From: Trichomonas vaginalis G3
Lineage: Eukaryota; Parabasalia; Trichomonadida; Trichomonadidae
Assembly: GCF_026262505.1 (NCBI RefSeq)
Contig: NC_067208.1
Coordinates: 9,805,962 to 9,869,961, forward strand
Direction of reading: 5' to 3'
Length of the DNA: 64,000 bases
A model generated the notes under the pieces. That model had not been told where the DNA came from. It searched no databases and saw nothing but the letters and a program-made list of their open reading frames with translations. Position 1 is the stretch's first letter. Every line of letters starts with the position of its first letter. Positions 1 through 9,842 of this stretch are shown here, in pieces. Both the position numbers and the translations under genes were made by a program.

Positions 1-330
1 ATTACTACCTTACTAACCAGATCTTAACTCTCATTACTACCTTACTAACCAGATCTTAACTCTCATTACTACCTTACTAACCAGATCTTAACTCTCATTA
101 CTACCTTACTAACCAGATCTTAACTCTCATTACTACCTTACTCATCAGATCTTAACTCTCATTACTACCTTACTAACCAGATCTTAACTCTCATTACTAC
201 CTTACTAATCAGATCTTAACTCTCATTACTACCTTACTAACCAGATCTTAACTCTCATTACTACCTTACTAACCAGATCTTAACTCTCATTACTACCTTA
301 CTCATCAGATATCTAATTATTTACATATGA
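1..330. repeat. 32-bp satellite array (left copy)
   Basis: About ten tandem copies of a 32-bp unit that begins ATTACTACCTTACTAACCAG and ends with ATCTTAACTCTC; some units carry CTCATCAG in place of CTAACCAG. The same array recurs at about 57723-58078, and both arrays run into the same roughly 730-bp downstream sequence. Every unit holds an AGATCT palindrome and a TCATTACT that resembles the trichomonad initiator. The array begins before the window. Confidence 0.95.
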
Positions 331-921
331 TTTCTCACATCTCACTCAAGTCTCATTACTTACCCTATCTTTTTAACCTTTTCTGATAATTACTGAAATA
401 ACTAAATCCTTTTTTTAGTTTAATTCTGATATTAAATTTTTAAAATCTCTTTAATTTTTTGAACTACGCCTTTAATTTGTAATTGCCGATTTCACAGATT
501 TGAACCATTTAATAAAATAACATTATTCAACTTAATCATATCAAACATGGTAGTTTGATTTTCAGATCTACATTTTAAAAACCTCTTTATTATCTTGAGT
601 TATACTTTTATTATATAATACCTGAGTTCATAACTGAAAACTCTTAATTAGAGTACAATATTCAACTTAATCATAACAAGATTTGTTGAATTTCAAATTT
701 GATTTATATCTTCCATCACTTAAAACTCTCACAGCTTACAATATAAGCTAAAAAGTATATTTTCATAGTAATAAAATTAATTATTAAATTTTTTACTTTT
801 TCCTTTCCAAAACTAGAAAAAAAAGGAAGGGAAAAGGGAAAAAGAAGAAAGAAAAGAGAAAAAGAAAAAAAAGAAGAAAAAATAATAATGAGCATATTAT
901 ATAATTGTGGTCATAGGCCGA

Positions 922-970
922 GTGGCGTGGAAAGGGTGGAGCCCGAAGGGCGACATCCTTTCCACGCCAC
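922..970. other. Large GC-rich hairpin near the end of repeat X
   Basis: Arms GTGGCGTGGAAAGG (922-935) and CCTTTCCACGCCAC (957-970) are perfectly complementary over 14 bp. Between them lies an inner GCCC-GAA-GGGC hairpin. The structure is preserved in the second copy at 58694-58742. It stands out as GC-rich in an otherwise very AT-rich flank. Confidence 0.85.
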
Positions 971-1060
971 GAGGCCCGATTTTTGGCCACTTTTTTGATT
1001 TTGGCCGCCTGCCAGGAGCTGGCACGCGGCCCGCAAAATTGTGCCAGTTTGTACAACCCT

Positions 1061-1580
1061 TAGGGTTGTAATTTTCCCAACGATAGGTGTCTCTGAGAAA
1101 TTGCTAGGTGTCATCATAGTGTCTTGACTTCAAAATTTTTATTTTCAAATTTATTTTGCGCATTTTTCAAAGAAAAATTATATCAAAACTCAACAATTAA
1201 AACGGGTAAAATCTAGTATAATATGTAAAGGTTCTATATAATTAAAATAAAAGAGATTTTATTTTTTCAAAGGTGTCTGTCAAACCACAAGACACCATTC
1301 AAAATTTGAATGTGTCTGACGGTTACATAAGACACCATCAAAAACAACGATATGTCAGACACTATTGAATTTTACCCATTTTCATATATTTTTACCCTCT
1401 AAAAATTTATTTTGCGTTGCTATCTTGATATTATGCTATACGTCAAATGATATTATATGTTTATATAAAGTATATATCATTGTACTGCATTTGCCTACTT
1501 CTATAAGCATATAACATCATTTGCCGCATACATTATCCTGCATCATTATGATCTCTCCACTTGGCCATCATATGAATTCT
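1061..1580. other. Non-coding stretch with GTGTCT/AGACAC boxes
   Basis: No credible gene. Several GTGTCT and AGACAC boxes lie in both orientations (about 1086-1130 and 1265-1365). GTGTCTTGAC at 1121-1130 is the inverse of GTCAAGACAC at 2602-2611, so these boxes may mark one edge of a unit that encloses the hairpin array. Confidence 0.5.
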
Positions 1581-1648
1581 ACAATCCAGGACTGCAGTAC
1601 TTATGATATTCTAACTTAGAATTCTTAAGTCTTGCACTTCTGGATTGT
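1581..1648. ncRNA. Stem-loop 1 of the array
   Basis: Outer arms ACAATCCAG (1581-1589) and CTGGATTGT (1640-1648) pair perfectly. The interior pairs imperfectly (a TGCAGTACTTATG region against TTAAGTCTTGCA), giving a roughly 68-nt imperfect hairpin. Confidence 0.55.
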
Positions 1649-1667
1649 ATCTTCTCGAATACGCTTT

Positions 1668-1732
1668 CTGATTTCCATCCGAATCAATTGATTAGTAGAT
1701 GTAATCCAGTTCTTTAGTCTACAGGAAGTCAG
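1668..1732. ncRNA. Stem-loop 2 of the array
   Basis: CTGATTTCC (1668-1676) pairs with GGAAGTCAG (1724-1732) over nine positions, one of them G:U. This is the weakest of the regularly spaced members. Confidence 0.35.
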
Positions 1733-1758
1733 TGCTTAGTGAGACTACTTGAATAGAA

Positions 1759-1809
1759 CAGTATTAATCCGAAGTCTCTCATTCAATGAAAGGCTTCGTA
1801 TTAATACTG
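1759..1809. ncRNA. Stem-loop 3 of the array
   Basis: CAGTATTAATCCGAAG (1759-1774) pairs with CTTCGTATTAATACTG (1794-1809) with one mismatch. The loop contains CTCTCATT, which also occurs in the loop of the hairpin at 1984. Confidence 0.75.
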
Positions 1810-1873
1810 CTCTAAAAGCGTTGTAAAAGTACTCTCTGGTCATCGGAACGTCAGCAATCATAAATTAAGAAAA

Positions 1874-1918
1874 AACTCAACAAGATGTTTCACTAAATAG
1901 TGAAACTCTTGCAGAGTT
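1874..1918. ncRNA. Stem-loop 4 of the array
   Basis: AACTC and GAGTT form an outer clamp. CAAGATGTTTCACT and AGTGAAACTCTTG form the inner stem with one bulge and a very short loop. Confidence 0.7.
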
Positions 1919-1983
1919 ATCCTAATTAGGGTTTGACGTATCATTCTTTACTCACCAAAGAGTTGTTTTCAAGTATTTACTAT

Positions 1984-2050
1984 ATTATGAACAGATTTCT
2001 TTCGAAGACTCTCATTTAATTGGGGTCTTCGAAAGAAATCTGTTCATAAT
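1984..2050. ncRNA. Stem-loop 5, perfect 26-bp stem
   Basis: Positions 1984-2009 are the exact reverse complement of 2025-2050, enclosing a 15-base loop that starts TCTCATTTAATTG. A perfect 26-bp stem with a short loop is far beyond chance even in AT-rich DNA. The apex shares CGAAG-CTCTCATT with stem-loop 3 while the lower stems are unrelated. Confidence 0.9.
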
Positions 2051-2088
2051 TAATGTATTTATGCTTTTTATGAATAAGATATTCCTTA

Positions 2089-2152
2089 ATTAATGCAAAC
2101 TCCTTTGAGTTACCTTATTGATTGAGATAGACCCAAAGAACTTTGCATTAAT
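2089..2152. ncRNA. Stem-loop 6 of the array
   Basis: ATTAATGCAAA (about 2089-2099) and TTTGCATTAAT (2142-2152) pair perfectly over 11 bp. The interior is only partly paired, again around a CTTTG segment. Confidence 0.65.
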
Positions 2153-2190
2153 GTTGGGTTCTTGTAATCACCTCTAAAACAATGTATTTG

Positions 2191-2260
2191 AGCGGTATTT
2201 AGCTTCTCAAAAGGTACTATGAAGAGAAATTCATAGTACTTTAGGGTAGCTAATACCGTT
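2191..2260. ncRNA. Stem-loop 7, long imperfect hairpin
   Basis: The 5' arm at 2191-2223 matches the reverse complement of 2230-2260 over most of its length (CGGTATT, AGCT and GTACTATGAA blocks) with a few bulges. The apical loop is six or seven bases. The shape is close to that of a microRNA precursor. Confidence 0.8.
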
Positions 2261-2298
2261 CCCCCAATTTATCGTTGGATTCTGTATATAAGTCGAAA

Positions 2299-2361
2299 AG
2301 AGCAAAGTTCTTTCTGAGGATCAGCTTATAAAAGATTAATCTTCAGGAAGAACTTTGCTCT
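2299..2361. ncRNA. Stem-loop 8 with G:U pairs
   Basis: AGAGCAAAGTTCTT (from 2299) pairs perfectly with AAGAACTTTGCTCT (ending 2361). The helix then continues through TCTGAGGAT against ATCTTCAGG with G:U wobble, which suggests selection on RNA pairing rather than on DNA palindrome identity. Confidence 0.8.
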
Positions 2362-2379
2362 AGTGTAATTGATATGCAA

Positions 2380-2409
2380 TCTCTGACAAAATATGGATCA
2401 GAGAGTTCT
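2380..2409. ncRNA. Stem-loop 9, short
   Basis: A TCTCTGA arm near 2380 pairs with TCAGAGAG near 2400 around a loop of about ten bases. Shorter than its neighbours. Confidence 0.45.
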
Positions 2410-2419
2410 TTAAAGAGCG

Positions 2420-2485
2420 TTTATAATGAAGTTCTCATTTTGGATAGGATCAAATTAAGAATCCAAAAGAGAACTTCATTATAAA
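2420..2485. ncRNA. Stem-loop 10, about 25-bp stem
   Basis: TTTATAATGAAGTTCTC (2420-2436) plus ATTTTGGAT pair with ATCCAAAA plus GAGAACTTCATTATAAA (2461-2485) with one bulged base. The loop is 15 bases. The GAAG-TTCTCATT apex again recalls stem-loops 3 and 5. Confidence 0.88.
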
Positions 2486-2543
2486 ATGAAGATTTGTAGA
2501 TCCTATACCAAAAATGGTTAGGATTGTGAATGTCAGCATGTGA

Positions 2544-2623
2544 GCTCGGCAAACGCCGAGCAAATTGATTAAACGTACATTTCTAACGTACAAAAAAAAA
2601 GGTCAAGACACCAAGTGTCTTGA
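2544..2623. other. Two short hairpins closing the array
   Basis: GCTCGGC-AAAC-GCCGAGC (2544-2561) is a perfect GC-rich stem. TCAAGACAC-CAA-GTGTCTTGA (2603-2623) is a perfect 9-bp stem that carries the GTGTCTTGA sequence also found inverted at 1121. Confidence 0.7.
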
Positions 2624-3640
2624 GAACCTTATTTTTTGTGGAATCCGACATCCATAAGCTAAACGGAAAAAATTTGGAAAGTGATTCTCTCAGAGTAGAT
2701 TCCTTATTTGGTATATATATAATCTACCGTTAAAGAATTGTTGCAATGTTCATATAGCAAGAGTTCTATGAATCTGACACTGACTCCGGTCGAATTCAAT
2801 GAGTTCTATCAAAAAGAAAACTTTACAAATTCACTTTTTTAATCTAATGTGAAGAAAAAACAACAAAAACAAGATAAATATACAACATAACATAGCGCGC
2901 TAATAATATATTGTTTCTGCAATGACAAAGAAGCTACATTCTAAAACGCATGGCTCTATTTCTTAAAACCATGTACTTCATCGAAAACAACAAATTCTTC
3001 AAAAGTCTAATAAAAAATATAACATGTATTAGATTGTTTTGCTGATACAACTATTTTGAACCAAATTCAAGTTGATAAAAATATTGAATTTTCTTTTTTT
3101 GCAGAGTTGCACACTAAATACCTAATAACTCGAAAACGCATTAAAATTACTACTGAATGCACACAAAAAGTCCAACGTGTAATTTCTACGATAGAATTTG
3201 GAAAATTAAACTTCGAACTCTATGGTTGAAACGAAGCTACTTGTCAATACTTCTGATAGTTGCTAGCATATTGAAGAAGCAAATAAATACAGAATTTCAA
3301 TATAATTCTAAATGTAATAAAATGAGCGTATCATAATACGTAGAGAAAGATTTTGTTATATGAGAATTAACTACAACTAGTACATAAATGAATACATTCT
3401 ATTATTTATTAAATAATCATGAGGGATTTGAAAAAATAATATTGATTTCTGTTGAAATTTGTGTAATCTATGGTATAATAATTTTTATCCTGCAGTAAAT
3501 ATATTTTGAAGGTTGGTAAGCTTGCTTTTAGAAAATGATTGCATCAATAAATGATCAATTAAAAACTTTGCCTTAAATCCGACTAGCATGGTCCAATTAC
3601 TTAATATAATAGTATCCTAAATTTTGGGCGCTGATACAGC
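2624..3640. other. AT-rich non-coding region
   Basis: No open frame, RNA gene or clear repeat is seen in this roughly 1-kb stretch. Confidence 0.6.
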
Positions 3641-3700
3641 TTTATAAGGTGCCCTAGCGAGACAAACTGTCCCCATTTTTTGACCGGAGTACACCCTTAA

Positions 3701-4702
3701 GAAGAGAAAGTTTTTGATCTTTCACAATCTGCTGGTGATGTTTGGGAACTTTTTTATGGAACATCAACATCACCAAAACCAATCACTGGGAAGAATGTTC
3801 AAGCAACATCAACAGAAAACGAGTGTTTCATTTTTAAAAGTATCTTCATTGAAATTACGACCAATAGTGCCATTTATTTTACGAATACAAGCAATAAATT
3901 TCTTAACTCAGATTGTTCATTTACTAACTGCAGCAGTAATACAAATGGTGGATCTATCTACTTTAAATGTAATAGTTCCATTGTCCAATACCGCTCATGT
4001 GGCTACAAATCAAAAACAAACTCTGATAGAGGACATCATTCATATGTTTCCTTAGTTTCTAAATCAAATAATAAAAATTATCTTTATGAAAGTTCTTTTT
4101 ATTTATGCGGAAATTTAGAAAAAATGAGAACAAATTATCTTTATTATGGAAATATTGAAGTTAAATCAATCAACACAAGTTTCTGTGAAGCAGACTATGA
4201 CTCAGGAATATTTCTAAATCAACCAACAAGTCTAAGTAACGTAACATATTCATCATTTTGTAACACAACATCAAATAATTTAATTTTAAATTTAATTTAT
4301 GGTAACTATAATTTTAATTTTTGTAATGTTTTGAATAATGAACACAAAAAATCTGATTATGGAACATTCTATGCATTTGGATCAACTGTTCTTATTGAAA
4401 ACTGTTCATTTCTTGGAAACAAAGGACCAGGAAAAGAATTTTATCAAGATTATTCTGGTTCAATTACAGTTAAAGATTCTTTCTGTGACAGAATAATAGA
4501 TAAAACATATGGATCAGTTACAACAAATAATGTTCAAAATATATATTCTATTCATAATCTTTCACACTTTTCATCATATCTGTGTGAAGCAGAGTTTCCT
4601 ATTTTAGTTTTAATGATAAAGAAGAATATTATCACAAAATATGAAATTGTTTATCATTATTCATATCATTTCATTATTTCTCTTTGTATTGTTTTAATAT
4701 AA
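3701..4702 (+). pseudogene. 5'-truncated beta-helix surface-type protein, copy 1
   Basis: One frame is open from just after a stop codon at 3698 to 4702 (about 333 codons). It is rich in Asn, Ser, Cys and aromatic residues, with repeated blocks such as CSFTNCSS, NGGSIYF, SSIVQYRSCGYKS and ENCSFLGN, typical of right-handed parallel beta-helix repeats in trichomonad surface families. The last 35 or so residues are hydrophobic. No in-frame ATG precedes the conserved part, and the frame starts exactly at the duplication edge, so the signal peptide and first exon-equivalent are missing. The second copy is at 7310-8313. The family call is by motif appearance only. Confidence 0.6.
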
Positions 4703-4984
4703 ATAAATTTTTTGACAATCAATCAAATTTCAATATTCACTTGTGAATTATTCCGTTAAAAACTTATAATTTGAATCAAAATTGAATGTTAAAAAAATAT
4801 TCACGGTTATTCTTTTTTGTTATACAATGAAGTTTGTGAATACAGCAATTTAACTCGTCAATATTAGTTGTATCGCGTTTCTTCTTCAGAGTTGATGCAT
4901 TTTTCTTTCTTATCCGAAACTGATAGCTTGCATTTATTTTGATTAAACTATTATGAGTTTAGGTGTTTATTAAACTTATTCTTA

Positions 4985-5960
4985 GTACTTTATGTCAGAG
5001 ACACAGACGAACTCGAAAATTCACAAGATGTGCGGAACTCCTTCAAGAGGTTTTCCGGAGAACATTCTGAGGAGTTGCTTAGCCTCCTGGGTGACTTCAG
5101 AGGTGAGTGGATAGCGATGATATGGAATTGTGGCATCAGAGAGCAAATTGAGGCAGTAGATAGAAAGAACTGGAAGTTCCTTAAGCAATGAAGAGTTGAA
5201 GAACATTTCTGCATCACCTTGGTATGGGAAAATGTTCTTCTCTTCGCCAACTCGGACCGATGTCCATCAGTGGTTTGTTTTACGAGCAGAATAGACGAGG
5301 TACCTGTGATCTATGATGATGTGGCGGATGAGACGAATATATGATGTTAGGATGTGGTGGTCATTGTCGACAACAAGTGGTGTAAGTGGAGCAACGTAGA
5401 TTGGAGTGACTATGTCGCGACCGGTTGGACCAAGTAATTATGGATTCAAACTGTGAATGCCTTCAAGGATGAGGAATGTGTTGCCTGGAAGTGTCTGTTT
5501 CTCTGTTTCGATGTTGATGCCCTTGTCTTGCTTGAAATCGTACTTGCGGCGAAGAATTGTTTCCCATTTAAGTAACGTGTGGACATTATAAGCAAGAACA
5601 TAAACATTGATGGCACAAATGCACTAGAAGTCGTTCTTGCCATCTGGGCCCTTTGGTGTCTTCTTGCGATCGACAAAATAATAGTTCATTTCAATAACAA
5701 TAGAATAGTAACAGACAACACGAAGAGCAATGGAAAGACGCTTCACAAATGTTGTCTTGTTTGATGATGATGATTGACAGGCAATTGTAACAACACACTC
5801 ACTTGGGAATTCTTCAACAACTTTCTATGCAATACATGAAAGCTTGTACTGGTGAAGAATATTCACAAACAAACTTCAAGTCATAAACTTTGCACTCAAA
5901 GATGGCTTCATTAAATTTTGAAACTGTATCGACTAAGATAAGTTTGGAATACTGTGCGTA
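4985..5960 (-). pseudogene. Uridine-kinase-like P-loop gene, decayed, copy 1
   Basis: Read on the minus strand, pieces resemble bacterial-type uridine kinase-like nucleoside kinases in the expected order: VTIACQSSSSNKTTFVKRLS at the P-loop (normally GxSSSGKTTF), YFVDRKKTPKGPDG, TFLILEGIHSLNP, VTPIYVAPLTPLVVDN, then VGEEKNIFPYQGDAEMFFNS and EVTQEAKQLL. The normal product phosphorylates a nucleoside using ATP or GTP. The P-loop glycine and lysine context is changed, and stops and frameshifts (for example stops after HSLNP and before the WTSVRVGEE block) make it a pseudogene. It lies head to tail with the beta-helix fragment and is repeated, shorter, at 8425-8960. Confidence 0.65.
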
Positions 5961-5999
5961 TCATTATTCATGAAGTTAAAATGGATTCTACAATCTGCA

Positions 6000-6433
6000 T
6001 TAAATTATGTAAATTATGAAAGAAAAAATATCAATTAATAAGAAAATAAATAATAAATAAAATCTCTGTTTCTGAGATAGAAATAAATTTTGATTTCTTA
6101 TGAATGAATTAAAGAGATGAATTTGATATATATCATTGGATATATCATGTGTTATGAGAAAAAAATAAATTGTTAATTTCGTAATTTGAACAAATATCAA
6201 AATTAATTTCGTCTTTTTTCAATCAACTATTAGTTTGATAGATTGGAAATATGATGGAGAATTGAATGATATCTGGAAATGTTTGTCATTGAGTCTTGTG
6301 AACTTGAAATACTTAGATTGTGATGGTTATAAGACTTTGAAACTTTCAATCTTTGGAGAATAGTTTGTTTTGAAGTAAGGAAACACAGATGGTGATGAAT
6401 TTGGTAAATTCAAATGGTCCAAAGAGTAATGGT
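6000..6433. other. Non-coding stretch with a possible leucine-rich-repeat remnant
   Basis: No convincing gene. A short plus-strand run near 6240-6363 reads like one leucine-rich repeat (SLVNLKYLDCDGYKTLKLS) before a stop and may be a remnant of a BspA-like gene. Very weak. Confidence 0.2.
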
Positions 6434-7306
6434 GTCAATTTAACCTTGAATAAGATGTTTAAGTATATCTGCAGAAATGTATGATTATAAAAAAGTTGTG
6501 TTCTTACGGAGATTCTGAATGAAAAAAATTAATGGTTCTGTTATTGGATCATATGAAAGAGGATAAAAGAATGTTTTGAATGTAATGTTAAACATGTATT
6601 AGAATTTGTATGGAAATTCTGTATTTTTTGGTATGATATAGCAGAAATAATAATATTTGTTGAATTTTCGTATTATAAAATGAGTTTAAGAGATAGTTTC
6701 AGAGAAAGATTTGTAATTGATGGTGAATAGTTACATCAAAAGAATATACAAAGAGATCTAAAGTTGTTGTGTGTTAATTTATGAAAAGTTATGAAATATT
6801 GGTATCTATTTCAAGTAACTTGTAAGAAATCATAAAGTTTGTATAATACTAATGGTGTTAGATATGTTAAAACACAATCAAAGTATCTTGTTCTTGCAAG
6901 ATATGATAATTGTGAATCTGATTCATATGGTGATACTATGTACTCGATGTATTCATTTATAAGTTCTTTCTTTCATGTATATACTGTTGCTGATATGATT
7001 GAAACTGTTTTTTGATATTATTCAAATGCTTATGGTAATCGCAGTTCTTTTTATAATTGTTGAGTAATAAGTAAAGCTTCGTGTCACTCTTCTTGATGCT
7101 TCTGATTTGTAATTAACTTGGAAGGAAGTGATTGACAATCAAAAGCAACATAAGGTGTAAGGCCACGCTTTTGGACAGCAAGGATTCGACTCATTAATTA
7201 TGGTAATATCTTTTTCCCCGTTTTTATTCCTTTCTGGAAGAGATAAAAAATTTTTCTTAAAAATTTTGACGAGGGAAGTAGTTTTCTGAAGTTTACAATT
7301 CATTTT
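6434..7306. repeat. Direct repeat, copy 1 (second copy 9833-10594)
   Basis: The first several hundred bases are nearly identical to 9833-10380 and diverge towards the end. This is the distal part of the 3.3-3.6 kb tandem unit. No recognisable protein is encoded in either copy. Confidence 0.8.
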
Positions 7307-7309
7307 AGG

Positions 7310-8313
7310 AAGAGAAAGTATTTAATCTTTCTCAATCTTCTGGTGATGTTTGGGAACTCTTTTACAATACACAACCTAATTCAGAACCTATTTGTGGCAC
7401 AAACGTTACAGCTAAATCGACAAATAATGAGTGTTTCATATTTGAAAGCATATTTATCGCTATTACGACCAATAGTGCCATTTATTTTACGAATACAAAC
7501 AATAAATTCCTTAATTCCGATTGTTCATTTACTAACTGCAGCAGTGATACGGATGGTGGATCTCTCTACTTTAACTGTAATAGTTCCATTGTCCAATACC
7601 GAACATGTGGCTACAAATCAAAAACAAACTCTGATTGGGGACATCATTCATATGTTCAATTAGTTTATAATTCAAATAATAAAAATTATCTTTATGAAAG
7701 TTCTTTTTATTTATGCGGAAATTTAGAAAAATCTTCTACAAATCATCTTTATTATGGAAATATTGAAGTTAAATCAATCAACACAAGTTTCTGTGAAGCT
7801 TCTTGTTTCTCAGGAATATATCTAAATACTCCAACAAGTCTAAGTAATGTAACATATTCATCATTTTGTAACACAACATTAAATTATAGAATTTTAGAAT
7901 TAGATGTTGGTAACTATAATTTTAATTTTTGTAATGTTTTGAACAATAAACACAAAGAATCTAATTGGGAAACATTCTGGGCAGATGGATCAACTGTTCT
8001 TATTGAAAACTGTTCATTTCTTGGAAACACAGGACCAGGAGTAGAATTTTATCAATGGGGTTCTGGTTCAATTACAGTTAAAGATTCTTTCTGTGACAGA
8101 ATAATAGGTAAAATAGGATCAGTTACAACAAATAGTGTTAAAAATATATATTCTATTCATAATCTTTCACACTTTTCATCATATCTGTGTGAAGCAGAGT
8201 TTCCTATTTTAGTTTTAATGATAAAGAAGAATATTATCACAAAATATGAAATTGTTTATCATTATTCATATCATATCATTACTTCTCTTTGTATTGTTTT
8301 AGTAAATAAATAA
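7310..8313 (+). pseudogene. 5'-truncated beta-helix surface-type protein, copy 2
   Basis: Paralogue of 3701-4702, open in one frame for about 335 codons, with the same blocks (SIFIAITTNSAIYFTN, CSFTNCSS, ENCSFLGN, SYLCEAEFPILVLMIKK). The copies differ mainly by substitutions that keep the frame, such as NKGPGKEFYQDY against NTGPGVEFYQWG, which hints at selection before or after duplication. It also begins at a duplication edge without a start codon. The C-terminal third is the most conserved part. Confidence 0.6.
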
Positions 8314-8424
8314 AATGCATATTGTTCTTCCTATATCTCGATTTTTTGTTGCTGGTTTCAAGTAGAAATAATGGCTAAATGACTTGTTATGTAGAAATAT
8401 TTATTATTTATTAAATTTATTCTT

Positions 8425-8960
8425 AGTACTTTAAGTCAGAGACACCGACGAACTAAAGAATTTACAAGATGGTCGGAACTCCTTCAAGAGGAATTGGGCA
8501 GAACAAGTTGAGAATACTGATGTGTCGCTTAGCCTCCTGTGTGACTTCATAGGTGAGCGAATCACCAATATCCTTATGATAATATGGAATCGTGGACCCA
8601 GAGAGTTAAGCGCGGTCGTAGATAGAAAGAAATGGAAGTTCGTAAAACAATGAAGAGTTGAATAACATTTCAGCATTCCATTGGTATGGGAAGATGTTCT
8701 TCTCTCCACCAAATCGGACGGATGACCATCAGTGGATTGTTGTTCGAGCAGAAAAGCAGCCGTACTTGTGATCAATGATGATGCGGACGATGATACGAAG
8801 ACCTGATGTTAGGAAGAGGTGGCCGTTGTCGATAACAAGTGGAACAGCATAGATTGGAGTAACACATGAAAGCTTGCGCTGATTAAGAACTTTGCAAACC
8901 CTTCGTTAAGCATTGGATCTGTATCGACTCCTATAAGTTTGCTATTATGCGAGAGGGCAT
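8425..8960 (-). pseudogene. Uridine-kinase-like gene, decayed, copy 2 (internally deleted)
   Basis: The minus strand holds the C-terminal blocks GGEKNIFPYQWNAEMLFNSS, ELPFLSIYDR, STIPYYHKD and EVTQEAKRHISIL. Upstream it jumps from the APL-like region straight to the N-terminal segment near 8860, so the P-loop and core seen in copy 1 are deleted. It cannot encode a working kinase. Parallel to copy 1, it sits about 110 bp downstream of the beta-helix copy in the opposite orientation. Confidence 0.6.
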
Positions 8961-9251
8961 TCTGTATTATGAATAAAAACGCATGTGAATTATTACAATA
9001 TGTTCTAGCATGATTATTAAAAATATATTGAATAAATTATTAGCTAAAAACTTAAAATTAGAAGAAAATATGCAATTAATGAGCTATGAAATCCATATAA
9101 AGATATTACTTAATTAAAAATTCATTAGAAAATAAGAAGAGATTGAAATATTTTAATTTCAAAAAATTATTACAGAAAAATGATAGTTTATTAGAGCAAA
9201 CATTAAATATTGTATCAGTAACAATGATTTCAAGAGAAAATTATTCAAAAT

Positions 9252-9842
9252 TTAGCAAGGATTATAACAATTATCTTCGCTTGTAGAGTAGATTTCACCG
9301 TTAAAGTTTGCTGTTTCAACTGCTTTCTTAACTTCTTCTGCCGAGTATATGTGTGAGAAATGTTGAATAATTTGTTCTTCTGGAGTTCCGCGATCTGAAT
9401 TGTTCTCTTTGAGGAATTCAATGACATCGTTCTTAATCTTTTCATCTCTGTCTTCGCTTGATCGCATTGGAGGAGGTGCTGGAGCGGATGTTTCAACATG
9501 CTTTGGTGCTTGAGCGAAAGAGGAGTCTGGGGGTGTTCCTCTTGTTGTCTGTAAGTGTACGAACAATGAGTAAAGCATATGATAAGGAATTTGATCGAAT
9601 TCTGTTATGGGTTTGATTGTGAATGAAGATATTCCATCTTCAATAGCAGGTGTAATTCGTCCAACAACAAAAACGTATGTTCCATCTGGAATTGGCTCTG
9701 GATTATCATCTGAAATGAAATTCTTAACTTTGATACTGCCTGTACAATCATTCACCAAGTAATCAATGCTGATTGTGCTATCTTCATGGCTAATAATCTT
9801 TCCTACGATGGATACTTGTTTCCTTGATTTAACCTTGAACAA
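9252..9842 (-). CDS. RPA2: Replication protein A subunit 2-like (RPA32), 5' end uncertain
   Basis: About 196 codons. Residues 8-90 look like the RPA32 OB fold (VSIVGKIISHEDSTISIDYL, TGSIKVKNFIS, GTYVFVVGRI). A Pro/Ala/Ser linker follows, and residues about 130-185 resemble the RPA_C winged helix (FLKENNSDRGTPEEQIIQHF, SAEEVKKAVE). RPA2 is part of the eukaryotic single-strand DNA-binding trimer. The frame opens at a TTG and runs upstream into repeated DNA without a clear ATG, so the N-terminal phosphorylation region seems lost at the repeat border; it may be a fragment. It is present only in the second tandem unit. Confidence 0.7.
   Translation of the reverse strand: MFKVKSRKQVSIVGKIISHEDSTISIDYLVNDCTGSIKVKNFISDDNPEPIPDGTYVFVVGRITPAIEDGISSFTIKPITEFDQIPYHMLYSLFVHLQTTRGTPPDSSFAQAPKHVETSAPAPPPMRSSEDRDEKIKNDVIEFLKENNSDRGTPEEQIIQHFSHIYSAEEVKKAVETANFNGEIYSTSEDNCYNPC

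Larger units (their letters stand above)
1..1060. mobile_element. Repeat X, right part of a first copy
   Basis: The sequence from the satellite to 1060 is repeated almost exactly at 57723-58832. It ends in GTGCCAGTTTGTACAACCCT, whose reverse complement starts another copy at 11148. This is probably a non-autonomous DNA element or long repeat; no coding sequence is seen in it. No superfamily can be named safely. Confidence 0.7.
1581..2623. ncRNA. Array of stem-loops (candidate hairpin RNA cluster)
   Basis: Stem-loops of about 25-70 nt begin at 1581, 1668, 1759, 1874, 1984, 2089, 2191, 2299, 2380 and 2420, mostly 87-115 bases apart (the 2299-2380 and 2380-2420 steps are shorter), followed by smaller ones at 2500, 2544 and 2603. 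Several have bulges, mismatches or G:U pairs as in precursor RNAs. There is no long open frame. Whether it is transcribed, and from which strand, is unknown. Bounded by inverted copies of GTGTCTTGAC. Confidence 0.55.

Noticed and set aside
1-330. Possible CRISPR array
   Set aside because: The units are tandem with no unique spacers, and the host is a eukaryote. It is a satellite.
793-1117. Two minus-strand reading frames
   Set aside because: They read through purine-rich low-complexity DNA and the GC-rich hairpin of repeat X. No protein character.
6000-6200. Minus-strand 66-codon hydrophobic frame
   Set aside because: AT-rich run with no family likeness, start context or conservation in the second tandem unit.
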